DNA of 32,839 nt from an uncultured Erysipelotrichaceae bacterium (GCA_900314585.1 OMVV01000012.1:1-32839); one strand, 5' to 3'; numbered from the stretch's first letter, positions 14,609-23,787 are shown. Made by a program: numbers and translations. Notes: generated from the letters alone by a model not told the origin.

Positions 14609-15475
14609 ATGAAAAAAGTTAAATATTCTCTTCTAAGTATCGCTGCAATCAGCCTTCTTTTGACTGGTTGTAATTCTTCTAGTGGTGGAGGAAAAAAGCA
14701 TCCAAGCCACTCTAGCGACACAAGCGAAGGGCCAACAACAACTGGATCGGATCCAACCACCGAACCAGGACCATCATCAACCTCTGAATCCCCTTCTCCA
14801 TATATTCCTGAAGGATATTATGATGCGTGTGAAGGTTTATCTGGCAACGCTCTTGAAGCAAAGCTAAAAGCTATCAACCCTGCTAAAGCCCCAAACTATT
14901 CTTGGTCTAGATTCGAAGCAGAAGATGAAGCTCTCGATGATCCAAACTCAATTTTGTCTTTATACACAAGACACAATATTGGAAAGAAAAATCACTGTGG
15001 TGATTATTCCTGGGATACATGGAACCGCGAACACATTTGGACTAAAACGGCGTTCCCTGCTAGTGATGAAGACAATCACAACATCTTCGCTTGCGAAGGG
15101 CAAATTAACCAAGTGCGTAGTAACTACAAATTTGCGGAGGGCGGCAGTATCGTTACTGTCCATGGCCACCAAACCGATTGTCGTTTTTCGGGTTCCACAT
15201 TCGAACCATGCGATGAAGCGAAAGGTGAAGTTGCTCGCGCAGTCATGTATGGCGCGGTTATGTACGGCTACACGATGACCCAAGAAATTCAATCATTTGA
15301 ACTTGCTCTTAAATGGCATCTTCAACATCCAAATACAACTCGCGATACTGTTCGCAACCAAAGAGTCTACCTTTTACAAGGTAACCGCAACCCATTTGTT
15401 GATCATCCAGAATACGCTTGCCGTATTTGGGGTGAGAAAAACTCAGCAACCAAGTCACTTTGTGGCATTAATTAA
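14609..15475 (+). CDS. Endonuclease I-family extracellular nuclease, lipoprotein-anchored
   Basis: 288 residues. Signal peptide with lipobox LTGC (Cys21), so the protein is lipid-anchored on the outer face of the membrane. A Ser/Thr/Pro/Gly-rich spacer (22-66) lifts the nuclease off the surface. The catalytic domain (about 67-288) has NREHIW (139-144, with the likely general-base His142 of the beta-beta-alpha-metal fold) and NQVRSNYKF. Relatives include Vibrio EndA/Dns and Bacillus Bsn, which cut DNA or RNA to give nucleotides for uptake. Several cysteines in the domain could form disulphides. An alternative ATG at 14605 is in another frame. Confidence 0.88.
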   Translation: MKKVKYSLLSIAAISLLLTGCNSSSGGGKKHPSHSSDTSEGPTTTGSDPTTEPGPSSTSESPSPYIPEGYYDACEGLSGNALEAKLKAINPAKAPNYSWSRFEAEDEALDDPNSILSLYTRHNIGKKNHCGDYSWDTWNREHIWTKTAFPASDEDNHNIFACEGQINQVRSNYKFAEGGSIVTVHGHQTDCRFSGSTFEPCDEAKGEVARAVMYGAVMYGYTMTQEIQSFELALKWHLQHPNTTRDTVRNQRVYLLQGNRNPFVDHPEYACRIWGEKNSATKSLCGIN

Positions 15476-15513
15476 TTTAAAATTAATTTTATTCAGAACT
15501 GGGAGTCCCTCAT

Positions 15514-17088
15514 ATGAAAAACAAGTTCTATATTACAACACCTATTTACTACCCAAGCGCGGAAGCGCATATTGGGCACGCTTATTGCACGACAATGTGC
15601 GATATTTTAGCCCGCTATAAAAGAATGCGCGGAGTCGAAACATATTTTTTGACCGGCACCGATGAACACGGCGAAAAGATTCAAAAGAAAGCCGCCGAAG
15701 CTGGTGTTACTCCACAACAATATGTTGATGACATCGCTGCAAAATTTAAAAATCTTTGGAAAGCGATGAAGATTTCAAATGATGACTTCATTCGCACTAC
15801 TGAAGAAAGGCACACTAAAGTTGTTCAAAACATCTTTTCAAAGTTATATAAAAACGAAGACATTTACCTTGGTAAATATGAAGGATGGTATTGTACACCA
15901 TGTGAATCTTTCTGGACCGACACCCAAGTTGGTGAAGATCACCTTTGCCCAGATTGTGGCCGTCCAGTTCATAAAGACACCGAAGAATGTTATTTCTTCA
16001 AAACTCAAAAATACTTACCTTCCTTATTAAAGTATTACGATGAAAATCCAAAGTTCATTACTCCTGTCGCTCGTAAGAACGAAATGTTAAATACATTTAT
16101 CAAACCGGGTCTAGATGATCTTTCAATTTCTAGAACCACATTTGATTGGGGAATCCCTGTTAAAGAAAATAATCGCCACGTCATGTATGTTTGGCTTGAT
16201 GCCTTATGCAATTACATTACCGCATTAGGCTATGACACAGAACATCACGAACTCTTTGATAAGTTCTGGGGTGAAGATTCAGAAATCGTCCATGTCGTTG
16301 GAGCGGATATCACTAGATTCCACACCATCTACTGGCCAATGTTTTTACAAGGCTTAGGACTTAGACTTCCTGACCGTGTTTTTGTCCACGGATTACTTGA
16401 TCTCAATGGTGAAAAAATGTCCAAATCCAGAGGCAATGTCGTTTCACCAATCCCGCTAATTGAACGTTATGGAGTTGACACTGTTAGATGGTTCCTCGCT
16501 AAAGAATTTTCGTTCGGTAGTGATGGACGTTTTTCACCTGAACTTTTTGCCGAACGAATTAACGTCGATTTAGCGAACAATTTTGGTAACCTTGTCAACC
16601 GCACAACCGCGATGATAAACAAGTATTTTGGAGGCAAGGTTCCGGCTCTATCAAATCCAGGTGAAAAAGAGAAGTTTATCGAGGATTTGACGGGAAAAAC
16701 AGTAAGAAAGTACGAAGCTTTAATGGATGATTTACAACCAACAGAAGCCTTCGATGAAGTCATCAATTTACTTAACTCAACCAACAAATATATCGAGGAA
16801 TCTCAACCATGGGTTTTATCCAAAGAAAATCGTGTTGAAGAACTCGGTAATGTTATGGCGGTTTTAGTTAACTCAATCATCACTTGTACAAAGCTTCTTT
16901 CTCCAGCGTTAGTTGAAACTCAAGACAAGGTTTTTGCAATGTTTGGATTAAGTAAAGAACAACAACAATACGATTATGTAAATAAGTTCTGTGTTTATGA
17001 AGGAAATGTGGTCTCAAAAGGCGAACCACTATTCCCAAGATTAGATGTAAAAATCGAAACAGATTTTATTAATTCAATTTCTCATTAG
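15514..17088 (+). CDS. metG: Methionyl-tRNA synthetase
   Basis: Charges tRNA-Met with methionine. 524 residues. Class I signatures HIGH (19-22) and KMSKS (301-305). The connective peptide holds one Cys4 zinc knuckle (Cys127, Cys130, Cys145, Cys148). The anticodon-binding helical domain follows (about 370-500), and the protein ends there, so the C-terminal EMAP-II-like tRNA-binding domain of longer MetRS forms is absent. GGGAG precedes the ATG. The stop overlaps the stop of the convergent DUF3810 gene by 4 nt, with no separate terminator seen. Confidence 0.96.
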   Translation: MKNKFYITTPIYYPSAEAHIGHAYCTTMCDILARYKRMRGVETYFLTGTDEHGEKIQKKAAEAGVTPQQYVDDIAAKFKNLWKAMKISNDDFIRTTEERHTKVVQNIFSKLYKNEDIYLGKYEGWYCTPCESFWTDTQVGEDHLCPDCGRPVHKDTEECYFFKTQKYLPSLLKYYDENPKFITPVARKNEMLNTFIKPGLDDLSISRTTFDWGIPVKENNRHVMYVWLDALCNYITALGYDTEHHELFDKFWGEDSEIVHVVGADITRFHTIYWPMFLQGLGLRLPDRVFVHGLLDLNGEKMSKSRGNVVSPIPLIERYGVDTVRWFLAKEFSFGSDGRFSPELFAERINVDLANNFGNLVNRTTAMINKYFGGKVPALSNPGEKEKFIEDLTGKTVRKYEALMDDLQPTEAFDEVINLLNSTNKYIEESQPWVLSKENRVEELGNVMAVLVNSIITCTKLLSPALVETQDKVFAMFGLSKEQQQYDYVNKFCVYEGNVVSKGEPLFPRLDVKIETDFINSISH

Positions 17089-18239
17089 TTCTTATTAAAA
17101 TAGAACCACATATATAGAGCCTGATAACGTGAATACGAATGTACAACGTATTCTGTTTCAGTATGGATAACATCGATATCATCTGTGTAGGAAATTGTGC
17201 CTACATCATTGTTGAATTTTAAATACAAATCGTTGAACCAATCCGAGATCTTGTCAAAGACAGCGTGTTTTTCCCAATAATCATTTTCGTATGCATTGTT
17301 GTAATAAATATTTGGATTAACCATGTCATAAAAATCATTAAGATCTTGTTTGTTGTTGGTTGCTAAAACCAAAGAACCAAGTGACCAAATTGTTTCATTA
17401 AATCCAGAGAAGCGAATGTATGGATCTTCGCTATTGATACACATGTATGCCGCAACTAAGTTAGCATCTTCTTCAGGCATAGCGCCTTTGGCGTGTGCTA
17501 ATTCATGTGCGATTGTGAATGGAAGTGCGGCGTCAGGGGTTAAGATATTGTAGTTACCTTCACCGGTTGGAGCGAACGAAACACCTGATATAGATAATGC
17601 TCTATAAAGCCAACCTGTATATAACATTGGTTTTGCTGTTGGGGTGTAACTATGGAAATAATCTGAATCTAGTTTTTCATATTCCTTTTTAAGATTCTCA
17701 ATTAATTGAGTTCTGTCGTAAGGCATTATCAAAGAACCGTCTTCACGATATTGCATCTGCGCTGCGCATTCATTAAATTCATCCATGAACTTAAAACAGA
17801 TTTCTCGATAGTCTTTTGGATTCTCAATTAATTGATGATGAAGAGGAATATCGACAGGATCACGAGCATATTCCATTCCAGCGGTAGCTTGATAAGTCAC
17901 TCCAATCGATAAAGCAATAATCGCTAAGCGAAGGAGCATGTGATAACTCTTTTTAATTCCGGTTTTCTTCGTGTTGATGATAAAGAAAACGACGAACGCA
18001 ATTGCATATACGATTGTTCCGTATACAAATAGTTCAAAGAACGAGAACGGGAACGCGGATGAGATATGACCGAAGATATAGAAATAGAATCTAACAAAAG
18101 TTCGACTATATCCTTCACAAAAAGACTGCGAAAGCCTAAGAAGTAATAAAATTACTAGGATCAATAAAAGCGAACCCAAAATAATAAGTTTTGAGAATAG
18201 ATGTTTATCGATTTTTATTCCTGTTTTCGCTTTCTTCAT
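17085..18239 (-). CDS. DUF3810-type membrane zinc metalloprotease (putative)
   Basis: 384 residues. Three predicted membrane helices (about 18-40, 57-85, 98-115) precede a large domain with the zinc motif HELAH (His245, Glu246, His249) in AHELAHAKG. A downstream EEDANLVAAYMC is the probable third-ligand helix (Glu). This is the arrangement of DUF3810 proteins. The substrate is unknown; the domain probably lies outside the membrane. The ATG at 18239 is preferred over the in-frame TTG at 18254, because the TTG lies at and upstream of the -10 box, six bases before the ATG, leaving no leader. Confidence 0.75.
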   Translation of the reverse strand: MKKAKTGIKIDKHLFSKLIILGSLLLILVILLLLRLSQSFCEGYSRTFVRFYFYIFGHISSAFPFSFFELFVYGTIVYAIAFVVFFIINTKKTGIKKSYHMLLRLAIIALSIGVTYQATAGMEYARDPVDIPLHHQLIENPKDYREICFKFMDEFNECAAQMQYREDGSLIMPYDRTQLIENLKKEYEKLDSDYFHSYTPTAKPMLYTGWLYRALSISGVSFAPTGEGNYNILTPDAALPFTIAHELAHAKGAMPEEDANLVAAYMCINSEDPYIRFSGFNETIWSLGSLVLATNNKQDLNDFYDMVNPNIYYNNAYENDYWEKHAVFDKISDWFNDLYLKFNNDVGTISYTDDIDVIHTETEYVVHSYSRYQALYMWFYFNKN

Positions 18240-18245
18240 ATTTGT

Positions 18246-18251
18246 ATAATA
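18246..18251 (-). promoter_or_regulatory. -10 box of the DUF3810 gene, leaderless
   Basis: TATTAT on the minus strand at 18251-18246, exactly six bases before the ATG at 18239. No Shine-Dalgarno. Confidence 0.55.
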
Positions 18252-18347
18252 CAAAATTTTTCACTCCCTTAAACACATTTTCTAGATAACACGATAAAAG
18301 AAGTGAAGTTAATAGATATTATCGTTATACGATTTCACACATTATTA

Positions 18348-18356
18348 TGTTATTCT
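18348..18356 (+). promoter_or_regulatory. Extended -10 promoter of the hydrolase gene, leaderless
   Basis: TGT-TATTCT at 18348-18356, six bases before the ATG at 18363. Upstream, ATCGT-TAT-ACGAT (18321-18333) is a perfect small inverted repeat, and TATCGTTAT occurs at 18320-18328 and again at 18356-18364. These could be operator elements. Confidence 0.55.
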
Positions 18357-18362
18357 ATCGTT

Positions 18363-19292
18363 ATGGGATTTATAAAACTTCCGTTATCAATTGCAGTTGC
18401 TTCGATGGCTCACGGAGACTCTAAGTTTAATGATTCACATCGAACCTATGGTCATATCAATAATAAAAAAGATTTGAACTACTGTTCAGATGGCGAAAAA
18501 GAGCACTGCTTAGATATTTTGACTAACCCCAACAAATCGAACAGAATTGCTTTGTTTTACATTCATGGTGGAGCCTACGTTTATGGCTATAAAGAAGATA
18601 GTCGCATTTTCACTTCGTGGTTTGTCGATAAAGGTTTCACTGTTATTCCAATCAACTATCGACTTGCTAGAAAAGATGGAAGCATTTCAATAATGGATCA
18701 AGTCAAAGATGCAGTCGAAGCTTTAAAATTCGTCGTTGAAAATGCAGTTCACTATGGAGTTAGTTTAAAGAACCTGTTCTTAATGGGCGATTCTGCGGGC
18801 GGTCATATCTGTTTAATGCTCGACATTTTGTCTAAGAGCGAAGAAGCAAGAAAATATTATCAATTAGAAGATTTTCCAAAAGTTGAAATCAAAGGTGTCG
18901 CACTAAATTCGCCTATGTACGACTACATGCTCGTGAGAGCAGCCGCGAAAGAAGTCTTATCTAAACGTAGTCGTCGTTGGATGCTTTCAAAACAATATCT
19001 TGATGATGAGTTCATAAATAAAAATAATCCTCGTTATTATTTCAAAAACGGTTTTAAACCATCTCCATTATTTGCATCAACATCATATTATGATTATTTC
19101 AATAATCAATCGCAAAGACTCAAGAAAGATTGTGATGCATTAGGCATCAATATTGATTATCTTTTTGAGGCCAGTCCTGACAAGAGTATTGGTCACATAT
19201 ATAACCACTTCCATTTTGAAGATGAAGAAGGAAAAAGATGTAATAACATGATGGTGGATTTCTTTATTAGGAATTCCAAAGTTGATAAATAG
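18363..19292 (+). CDS. Alpha/beta hydrolase, HSL/esterase type
   Basis: 309 residues. Oxyanion-hole motif HGGA (68-71) and nucleophile elbow GDSAGG (Ser144), with a C-terminal His in SIGHIYNHFHF, as in hormone-sensitive-lipase-like carboxylesterases (alpha/beta hydrolase fold 3). It would hydrolyse short acyl esters; the real substrate is not visible. No signal peptide is evident, though residues 1-15 are hydrophobic. ATG 18363 was chosen over the in-frame GTG at 18303 because the -10 box lies between them. The short gap to the decarboxylase (26 bp, no terminator) allows read-through. Confidence 0.82.
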   Translation: MGFIKLPLSIAVASMAHGDSKFNDSHRTYGHINNKKDLNYCSDGEKEHCLDILTNPNKSNRIALFYIHGGAYVYGYKEDSRIFTSWFVDKGFTVIPINYRLARKDGSISIMDQVKDAVEALKFVVENAVHYGVSLKNLFLMGDSAGGHICLMLDILSKSEEARKYYQLEDFPKVEIKGVALNSPMYDYMLVRAAAKEVLSKRSRRWMLSKQYLDDEFINKNNPRYYFKNGFKPSPLFASTSYYDYFNNQSQRLKKDCDALGINIDYLFEASPDKSIGHIYNHFHFEDEEGKRCNNMMVDFFIRNSKVDK

Positions 19293-19299
19293 ATTTTTA

Positions 19300-19305
19300 T
19301 ATAAT
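19300..19305 (+). promoter_or_regulatory. -10 box of the polyamine genes
   Basis: TATAAT at 19300-19305. The predicted start near 19312 gives a leader of only about 7 nt before the ATG at 19319, with no Shine-Dalgarno. A TTGATA at 19282 is too close (12 bp) to be a -35. Confidence 0.5.
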
Positions 19306-19318
19306 AAAATTTTGAATT

Positions 19319-21946
19319 ATGAGTAAGCTTGATCAGAACAAAACACCGTATTTAGACGCTTTAAAAAAATACGTTTCAAAAGACGTTCTTCCATTAGATG
19401 TCCCTGGACACCATATGGGAAATGTCGCTAATAAATTTAAATCATTTATTGGCGAACAACTTTATCGTTGTGATATTAACGCTCCAATTGGAATGGATAA
19501 TTTAGCTAATCCAACTGGAGTTCTAAAAGAAGCAGAAAAGTTAATGGCAGATTTTTGTCATGCTGACGATGCATTCTTTTTAATCAATGGTACGAGTAGC
19601 GGAATTCTTGCAATGATTATGGCTACTTGCCACGCTAATCAGAAGATTATTATTCCGAGAAACGTTCATAAATCGATCGTTTCCGCTTTAATTCTTTCTG
19701 GCGCATCTCCTGTTTACATCATGCCAAAGCTTGATGCCGAACTTGAAATCGCTAACCAACCATCAGTTGATGATTACATCAATGCGATGCATAGATATCC
19801 AACCGCTAGAGCTGTATTTGTTATTAACCCAACCTACTTTGGTGCGGTTGGTGATTTAAAACGAATTGTCAAGGAAGCTCATAAACGCGGAATGGTTGTT
19901 CTTGTTGATGAAGCCCATGGTGCTCACTATTACTTTGATAAACAAGGACCAGTTTCTGCAATGGATGCTGGAGCAGATATGTCTTCTGTCTCATTCCACA
20001 AAACCGGTGGAAGCTTAACTCAGTCCAGCGTTCTTCTTCTTAAATCAAAAGTTATCGATAAAGCGATTGTTCAAAAGACAATCAATATCTTGAATACAAC
20101 CTCTCCATCCACTATTTTGATGGCCTCACTTGATGCAGCTCGTCAATATGTTGCAACCAATGGTGAACAAAACATGAAAAGGGTTCATGAACTAAGCAAA
20201 TATGCTCGTGAACAAATTGCAAAGATCAAAGGCTTTGTTCCATGTAATAAAGATCACTTCATTGAAAGAGGTTGCTACGATTATGATGAGACAAAACTCG
20301 TCATTAAATTAGACCATCTTGATATCAATGGTTTTGAACTTTATCGTCTTTTAAAAGAGAAGTATGAAATCCAAGTTGAACTCGCTGAAACATATGTCAT
20401 TATGGGCATCTTGGCGATCGGTTCAGACAAAGCACAAATTACAAGATTTATTCGAGCTTTGCGCGATGTTTCGAAAAATCACTATCACAAAAATCTCGAT
20501 TATCAACGTCACGCTTTCGGGGTGGATTTTCCATTCCAGATTTGTCGTCCACGTGTTGCATATCACGCTCCTGGAAAGATCGTTCCACTTGGCGATGCAG
20601 TCAATGCAATCTCCAAGGAATCAATCATGATTTATCCACCAGGAATTCCATTAATTGTTCCAGGTGAAGTTTTCACAAAAGACTTAGTAAATCGTATTGA
20701 AGAATATAAGAAACTTGGTGTCACCATATTATCTGATTATGGTGCAACAAAAGTTAATGTTATCGACACTGATAATTGGTCTAGATTCGGTTCTTACCGT
20801 AACAAATTAAGCGATTATCTTGTTAAACGTATCACCACTCCTCGAGCGGATGGATTTAGAATGCCATTTGAAGGTGATAAGCATAGTGGCACAATCATTC
20901 TTCTTCCATATCGAAAAGATACTTGGAGAAACGGTGCTAAACCAGCTCTTGAATGTTTCAAAAAAGTTATTACTTCAATTGCGAAGTATGAACCTGTCTA
21001 TGTTGGCATCGATCCAACAATCTATAACAAGGTTTATAAGGAATTCAGTGATATTAAAAACGTTTTCCCAATTCGTATTAAATATAACGACTCCTGGGCC
21101 AGAGACAATTGTCCTATCTTTGTCACCAGCGAAAATCAAATGCGTGTGGTCGACTTTAGATTTAATGCCTGGGGCGGTGAAGTTGATGGGCTTTATTCCA
21201 ACTACAAAGATGATGACTTATTAACTAAAAGGTTATCCAAACACTTTGGAGTGGAACGCTATTATCTTGATGACTTTGTTTTAGAAGGTGGCTCTATTCA
21301 CGTTGATGGAGAAGGAACATGCATAGTTACAAAAGCATGTCTTCTTTCCAAAGGAAGAAACCCACATCTTAACCAATTAGAAATCGAAGAAACCTTGAAG
21401 GTTTATCTTAATGTTTCCAAAGTTATCTGGTTAGATAATGGCATTTATGAAGACGAAACAAATGAACACGTTGACAATATGGCTTGTTTCATTGAACCAG
21501 GCGTTGTTGCTTTAGCGTGGACAAACGATAAGAGTGATCCTCAATATAAATTCTCACAAGCTGCGTACAAGGTTTTAACAAGCAGTGAAGATGCTAAGGG
21601 AAGAAAACTTAAAGTTATCAAAATAAAACTTCCTAAACCTTTATATATGAATAAGAATGAGGCCAAAGGAATTAAAGTTGGCCGATATGATGCAAAGCCT
21701 AGACCAGAAGGTTCACGTCTTGCTGCCTCATATATCAACTTCTATCAAGGTGAAAAATTCGTTATTCTTCCAGGCTTTGGAGTGCCAGAAGATAAACTCG
21801 CAAAAGAACAATTAAAGAAACTTTATCCTAACAAGGATATCATCCAGATTAACACTCGAGAAATCCTTTTAGGCGGTGGTAATATTCACTGTATTACAAT
21901 GCAAATTCCATATAACAAGGAGTTTAAAAACAAAAATGAAAATTAA
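19319..21946 (+). CDS. Fused arginine decarboxylase - agmatine deiminase
   Basis: 875 residues with two complete enzymes. Residues 1 to about 490 are a PLP-dependent Orn/Lys/Arg decarboxylase of the short SpeA/YaaO type. It shows PGHHMGN, the DEAHGAH cofactor aspartate, SVSFHKTGG with the PLP lysine Lys228, and the C-terminal YPPGIP (439-444). Residues about 505-875 are a full agmatine deiminase (about 370 aa, normal size): DGFRMPFEGDKHSG, WARDNCP (593-599), ETNEHVDN (His717) and GGGNIHC with nucleophile Cys858. Arginine would go to agmatine and then N-carbamoylputrescine in one chain. The next, overlapping gene completes the route to putrescine, which supports arginine rather than lysine or ornithine as substrate. 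No frameshift or stop at the junction. Confidence 0.93.
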   Translation: MSKLDQNKTPYLDALKKYVSKDVLPLDVPGHHMGNVANKFKSFIGEQLYRCDINAPIGMDNLANPTGVLKEAEKLMADFCHADDAFFLINGTSSGILAMIMATCHANQKIIIPRNVHKSIVSALILSGASPVYIMPKLDAELEIANQPSVDDYINAMHRYPTARAVFVINPTYFGAVGDLKRIVKEAHKRGMVVLVDEAHGAHYYFDKQGPVSAMDAGADMSSVSFHKTGGSLTQSSVLLLKSKVIDKAIVQKTINILNTTSPSTILMASLDAARQYVATNGEQNMKRVHELSKYAREQIAKIKGFVPCNKDHFIERGCYDYDETKLVIKLDHLDINGFELYRLLKEKYEIQVELAETYVIMGILAIGSDKAQITRFIRALRDVSKNHYHKNLDYQRHAFGVDFPFQICRPRVAYHAPGKIVPLGDAVNAISKESIMIYPPGIPLIVPGEVFTKDLVNRIEEYKKLGVTILSDYGATKVNVIDTDNWSRFGSYRNKLSDYLVKRITTPRADGFRMPFEGDKHSGTIILLPYRKDTWRNGAKPALECFKKVITSIAKYEPVYVGIDPTIYNKVYKEFSDIKNVFPIRIKYNDSWARDNCPIFVTSENQMRVVDFRFNAWGGEVDGLYSNYKDDDLLTKRLSKHFGVERYYLDDFVLEGGSIHVDGEGTCIVTKACLLSKGRNPHLNQLEIEETLKVYLNVSKVIWLDNGIYEDETNEHVDNMACFIEPGVVALAWTNDKSDPQYKFSQAAYKVLTSSEDAKGRKLKVIKIKLPKPLYMNKNEAKGIKVGRYDAKPRPEGSRLAASYINFYQGEKFVILPGFGVPEDKLAKEQLKKLYPNKDIIQINTREILLGGGNIHCITMQIPYNKEFKNKNEN

Positions 21947-22805
21947 AGTCGCGATTACACAGATGAGTTGTTCATCAAACTATGAAGAAAACATTAAGAA
22001 AGCTGATGCGATGGTTGAAAAATGCGCCAAAGCAGGGGCGAACATCATTCTTCTTCAAGAATTATTTGAAAATTTATATTTTTGCCAAGTCGAAGACTAT
22101 GCGAAATTTGATTTAGCGGAAGTTAGATCTTCCTCAAAAACAATTAAACACTTCCAAGAAGTTGCGAAGAAATATAATGTCGTTCTTCCAATTTCTTTCT
22201 TTGAAAAATCAGGCGCTAACTACTTTAATTCATTAGTGGTTATCGATGCTGATGGAAAAGATTTAGGTTTATATCGTAAAACCCATATTCCAACCGGACA
22301 ATGTTATGAAGAAAAATTTTATTTTTCTCCAGGCGATACAGGCTTTAAAGTTTTCAAAACGAAGTTTGGCAAAGTCGGTATCGGCATTTGTTGGGATCAG
22401 TGGTTCCCAGAAACTGCTCGTATCTTAGCTCTTAAGGGCGCACAAATCCTTTTATACCCAACCGCGATTGGTTCTGAACCAGTTTTAGTTAGAGATTCCA
22501 TGCCACACTGGAGAAACACGATGTGTGGTCATGCTGCCGCAAACATCATCCCTGTTTGTGCCTCTAACCGTGTGGGTGAAGAAAAAGCTCCTGGCTCAAG
22601 CATGGTTTTCCAAGGTTATTCTTTCATTGCCGATCCTCATGGTGAAGTTGTTGAAGAACTTAACCGCACCGAAGAAGGATTTAGAATCCACGAATTTAAT
22701 TTAAGTGAAATCGATAAAGAAAGAGTGGGCTGGGGAGTCTTTAGAGATCGCCGCCCTGAAGCGTATAAAGAAATCGTTGGTTTCGCAAAAGACATAGATG
22801 AATAA
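21936..22805 (+). CDS. aguB: N-carbamoylputrescine amidase
   Basis: Nitrilase-superfamily enzyme of 289 residues that hydrolyses N-carbamoylputrescine to putrescine, ammonia and CO2. The catalytic triad is visible: Glu42 (LLQELFENLYF), Lys115 (YRKTHIP) and Cys152 (GICWDQWFPE). The last motif and the YEEKFYFSPGD stretch are typical of AguB rather than other amidases. The start at 21936 follows AAGGAG (21917-21922) and overlaps the fusion gene by 11 bp, so the two are coupled. An in-frame upstream ATG at 21876 would add residues unlike the family and was rejected. Confidence 0.95.
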   Translation: MKIKVAITQMSCSSNYEENIKKADAMVEKCAKAGANIILLQELFENLYFCQVEDYAKFDLAEVRSSSKTIKHFQEVAKKYNVVLPISFFEKSGANYFNSLVVIDADGKDLGLYRKTHIPTGQCYEEKFYFSPGDTGFKVFKTKFGKVGIGICWDQWFPETARILALKGAQILLYPTAIGSEPVLVRDSMPHWRNTMCGHAAANIIPVCASNRVGEEKAPGSSMVFQGYSFIADPHGEVVEELNRTEEGFRIHEFNLSEIDKERVGWGVFRDRRPEAYKEIVGFAKDIDE

Positions 22806-23718
22806 AAACGATCGAAAAAAAGAATTCCACACCGGAAAAGTTAATCCCAATTCAATCAAAGAATTTGTTGTTCATGAAGAATGTGAACTATTAGATTTTT
22901 TACTATCAAAATATCCAAAATTATCGAGAAATGCCGTGAAATCTTTACTTTCCAATCACCAAGTTGGTGTCAATGGAGCGCCGGTTTCCCAATATAATTT
23001 ATTGCTCACAAAAGAAGATATAGTCATCGTTTCGAAAATGAGAATTTCCAAGAAAGTTAGGAATAATTTACCTATCATTTTCGAGGACAATGATTTGATC
23101 GTAATTAATAAACCAAGCGGACTTTTATCGATTGCTTCTGATCGCGAAAAAGGTCGTACTGCTTATCGAATGGTTAATGATTATGTTCAGCAAAAAGATA
23201 AGCACAACCGCATCTATGTTGTTCACCGCCTTGATGAAGATACCTCAGGAGTTTTAGTGTTTGCGAAAAATCCGAAAATCAAAGACGCTCTTCAGAAGAA
23301 TTGGAATGATATTGTTTTGAAACGTGGTTACTATGCCATTGTCGAAGGAAATATGGAGAAAGATGAAGATACTTTCGTTGATTATCTCCAAGAAAATTCT
23401 TTGAACTTAATGTATGTAACAAAAGATCACAAAAACGGAAAGAAGTGCGTCACTCATTACAAGCTTATCCGCAAGAACAAATACTATTCCTTATTAGATG
23501 TCGATATTGATTCGGGTCGTAAAAACCAAATCCGTGTTCAACTCGGCCATCGTAATCACTATGTGATTGGTGATGATAAGTATGGTGAACCAGCTAATCC
23601 TCTTAAACGTTTAGGGCTTCATGCCTATTGCTTAAAATTCGTGAATCCATTAAGCAAGAAGACAATGACATTCAACGCTCCAATTCCACCAGAATTTAAC
23701 AAATTGTTTGATAAATAA
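22798..23718 (+). CDS. RluA-family pseudouridine synthase
   Basis: 306 residues. An N-terminal S4 RNA-binding domain (about 28-82: LLDFLLSKYPKLSRNAVKSL) precedes the RluA catalytic domain with HRLDEDTSG (catalytic Asp146) and GRKNQIRVQLGH. It isomerises uridine to pseudouridine in 23S rRNA or tRNA; the RluD-type layout suggests rRNA, but the site cannot be assigned. It overlaps the amidase gene by 8 bp, so it is expressed with the polyamine genes, and ends at a strong terminator. Confidence 0.92.
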   Translation: MNKNDRKKEFHTGKVNPNSIKEFVVHEECELLDFLLSKYPKLSRNAVKSLLSNHQVGVNGAPVSQYNLLLTKEDIVIVSKMRISKKVRNNLPIIFEDNDLIVINKPSGLLSIASDREKGRTAYRMVNDYVQQKDKHNRIYVVHRLDEDTSGVLVFAKNPKIKDALQKNWNDIVLKRGYYAIVEGNMEKDEDTFVDYLQENSLNLMYVTKDHKNGKKCVTHYKLIRKNKYYSLLDVDIDSGRKNQIRVQLGHRNHYVIGDDKYGEPANPLKRLGLHAYCLKFVNPLSKKTMTFNAPIPPEFNKLFDK

Positions 23719-23734
23719 ATTATTGTCGATTTTA

Positions 23735-23770
23735 AAAAGTGTGTGCTTTGTTGCGCACGCTTTTAATTTT
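23735..23770 (+). terminator. Rho-independent terminator after the polyamine/RluA operon
   Basis: 12-bp stem AAAAGTGTGTGC (23735-23746) / GCGCACGCTTTT (23753-23764) with two G-T pairs and a TTTGTT loop, followed by a T-rich stretch. Confidence 0.9.
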
Positions 23771-23774
23771 CGGT

Positions 23775-23780
23775 TATAAT
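23775..23780 (+). promoter_or_regulatory. -10 box of the DUF1538/PII operon, leaderless
   Basis: TATAAT at 23775-23780, seven bases before the GTG start at 23788. It directly follows the preceding terminator. Confidence 0.6.
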
Positions 23781-23787
23781 TATCTAC

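Noticed and set aside
18303-18362. GTG start adding 20 residues to the hydrolase
   Set aside because: It lies upstream of the extended -10 box; ATG 18363 is at the predicted transcript start.
20820-21224. 134-codon open frame in another frame of the decarboxylase-deiminase fusion
   Set aside because: The reading frame with the conserved deiminase motifs is unambiguous here; this one is a shadow.
21876-21935. Upstream ATG for the amidase
   Set aside because: It is deep inside the fusion gene and the added residues do not fit the nitrilase family; 21936 has AAGGAG and the normal N-terminus.
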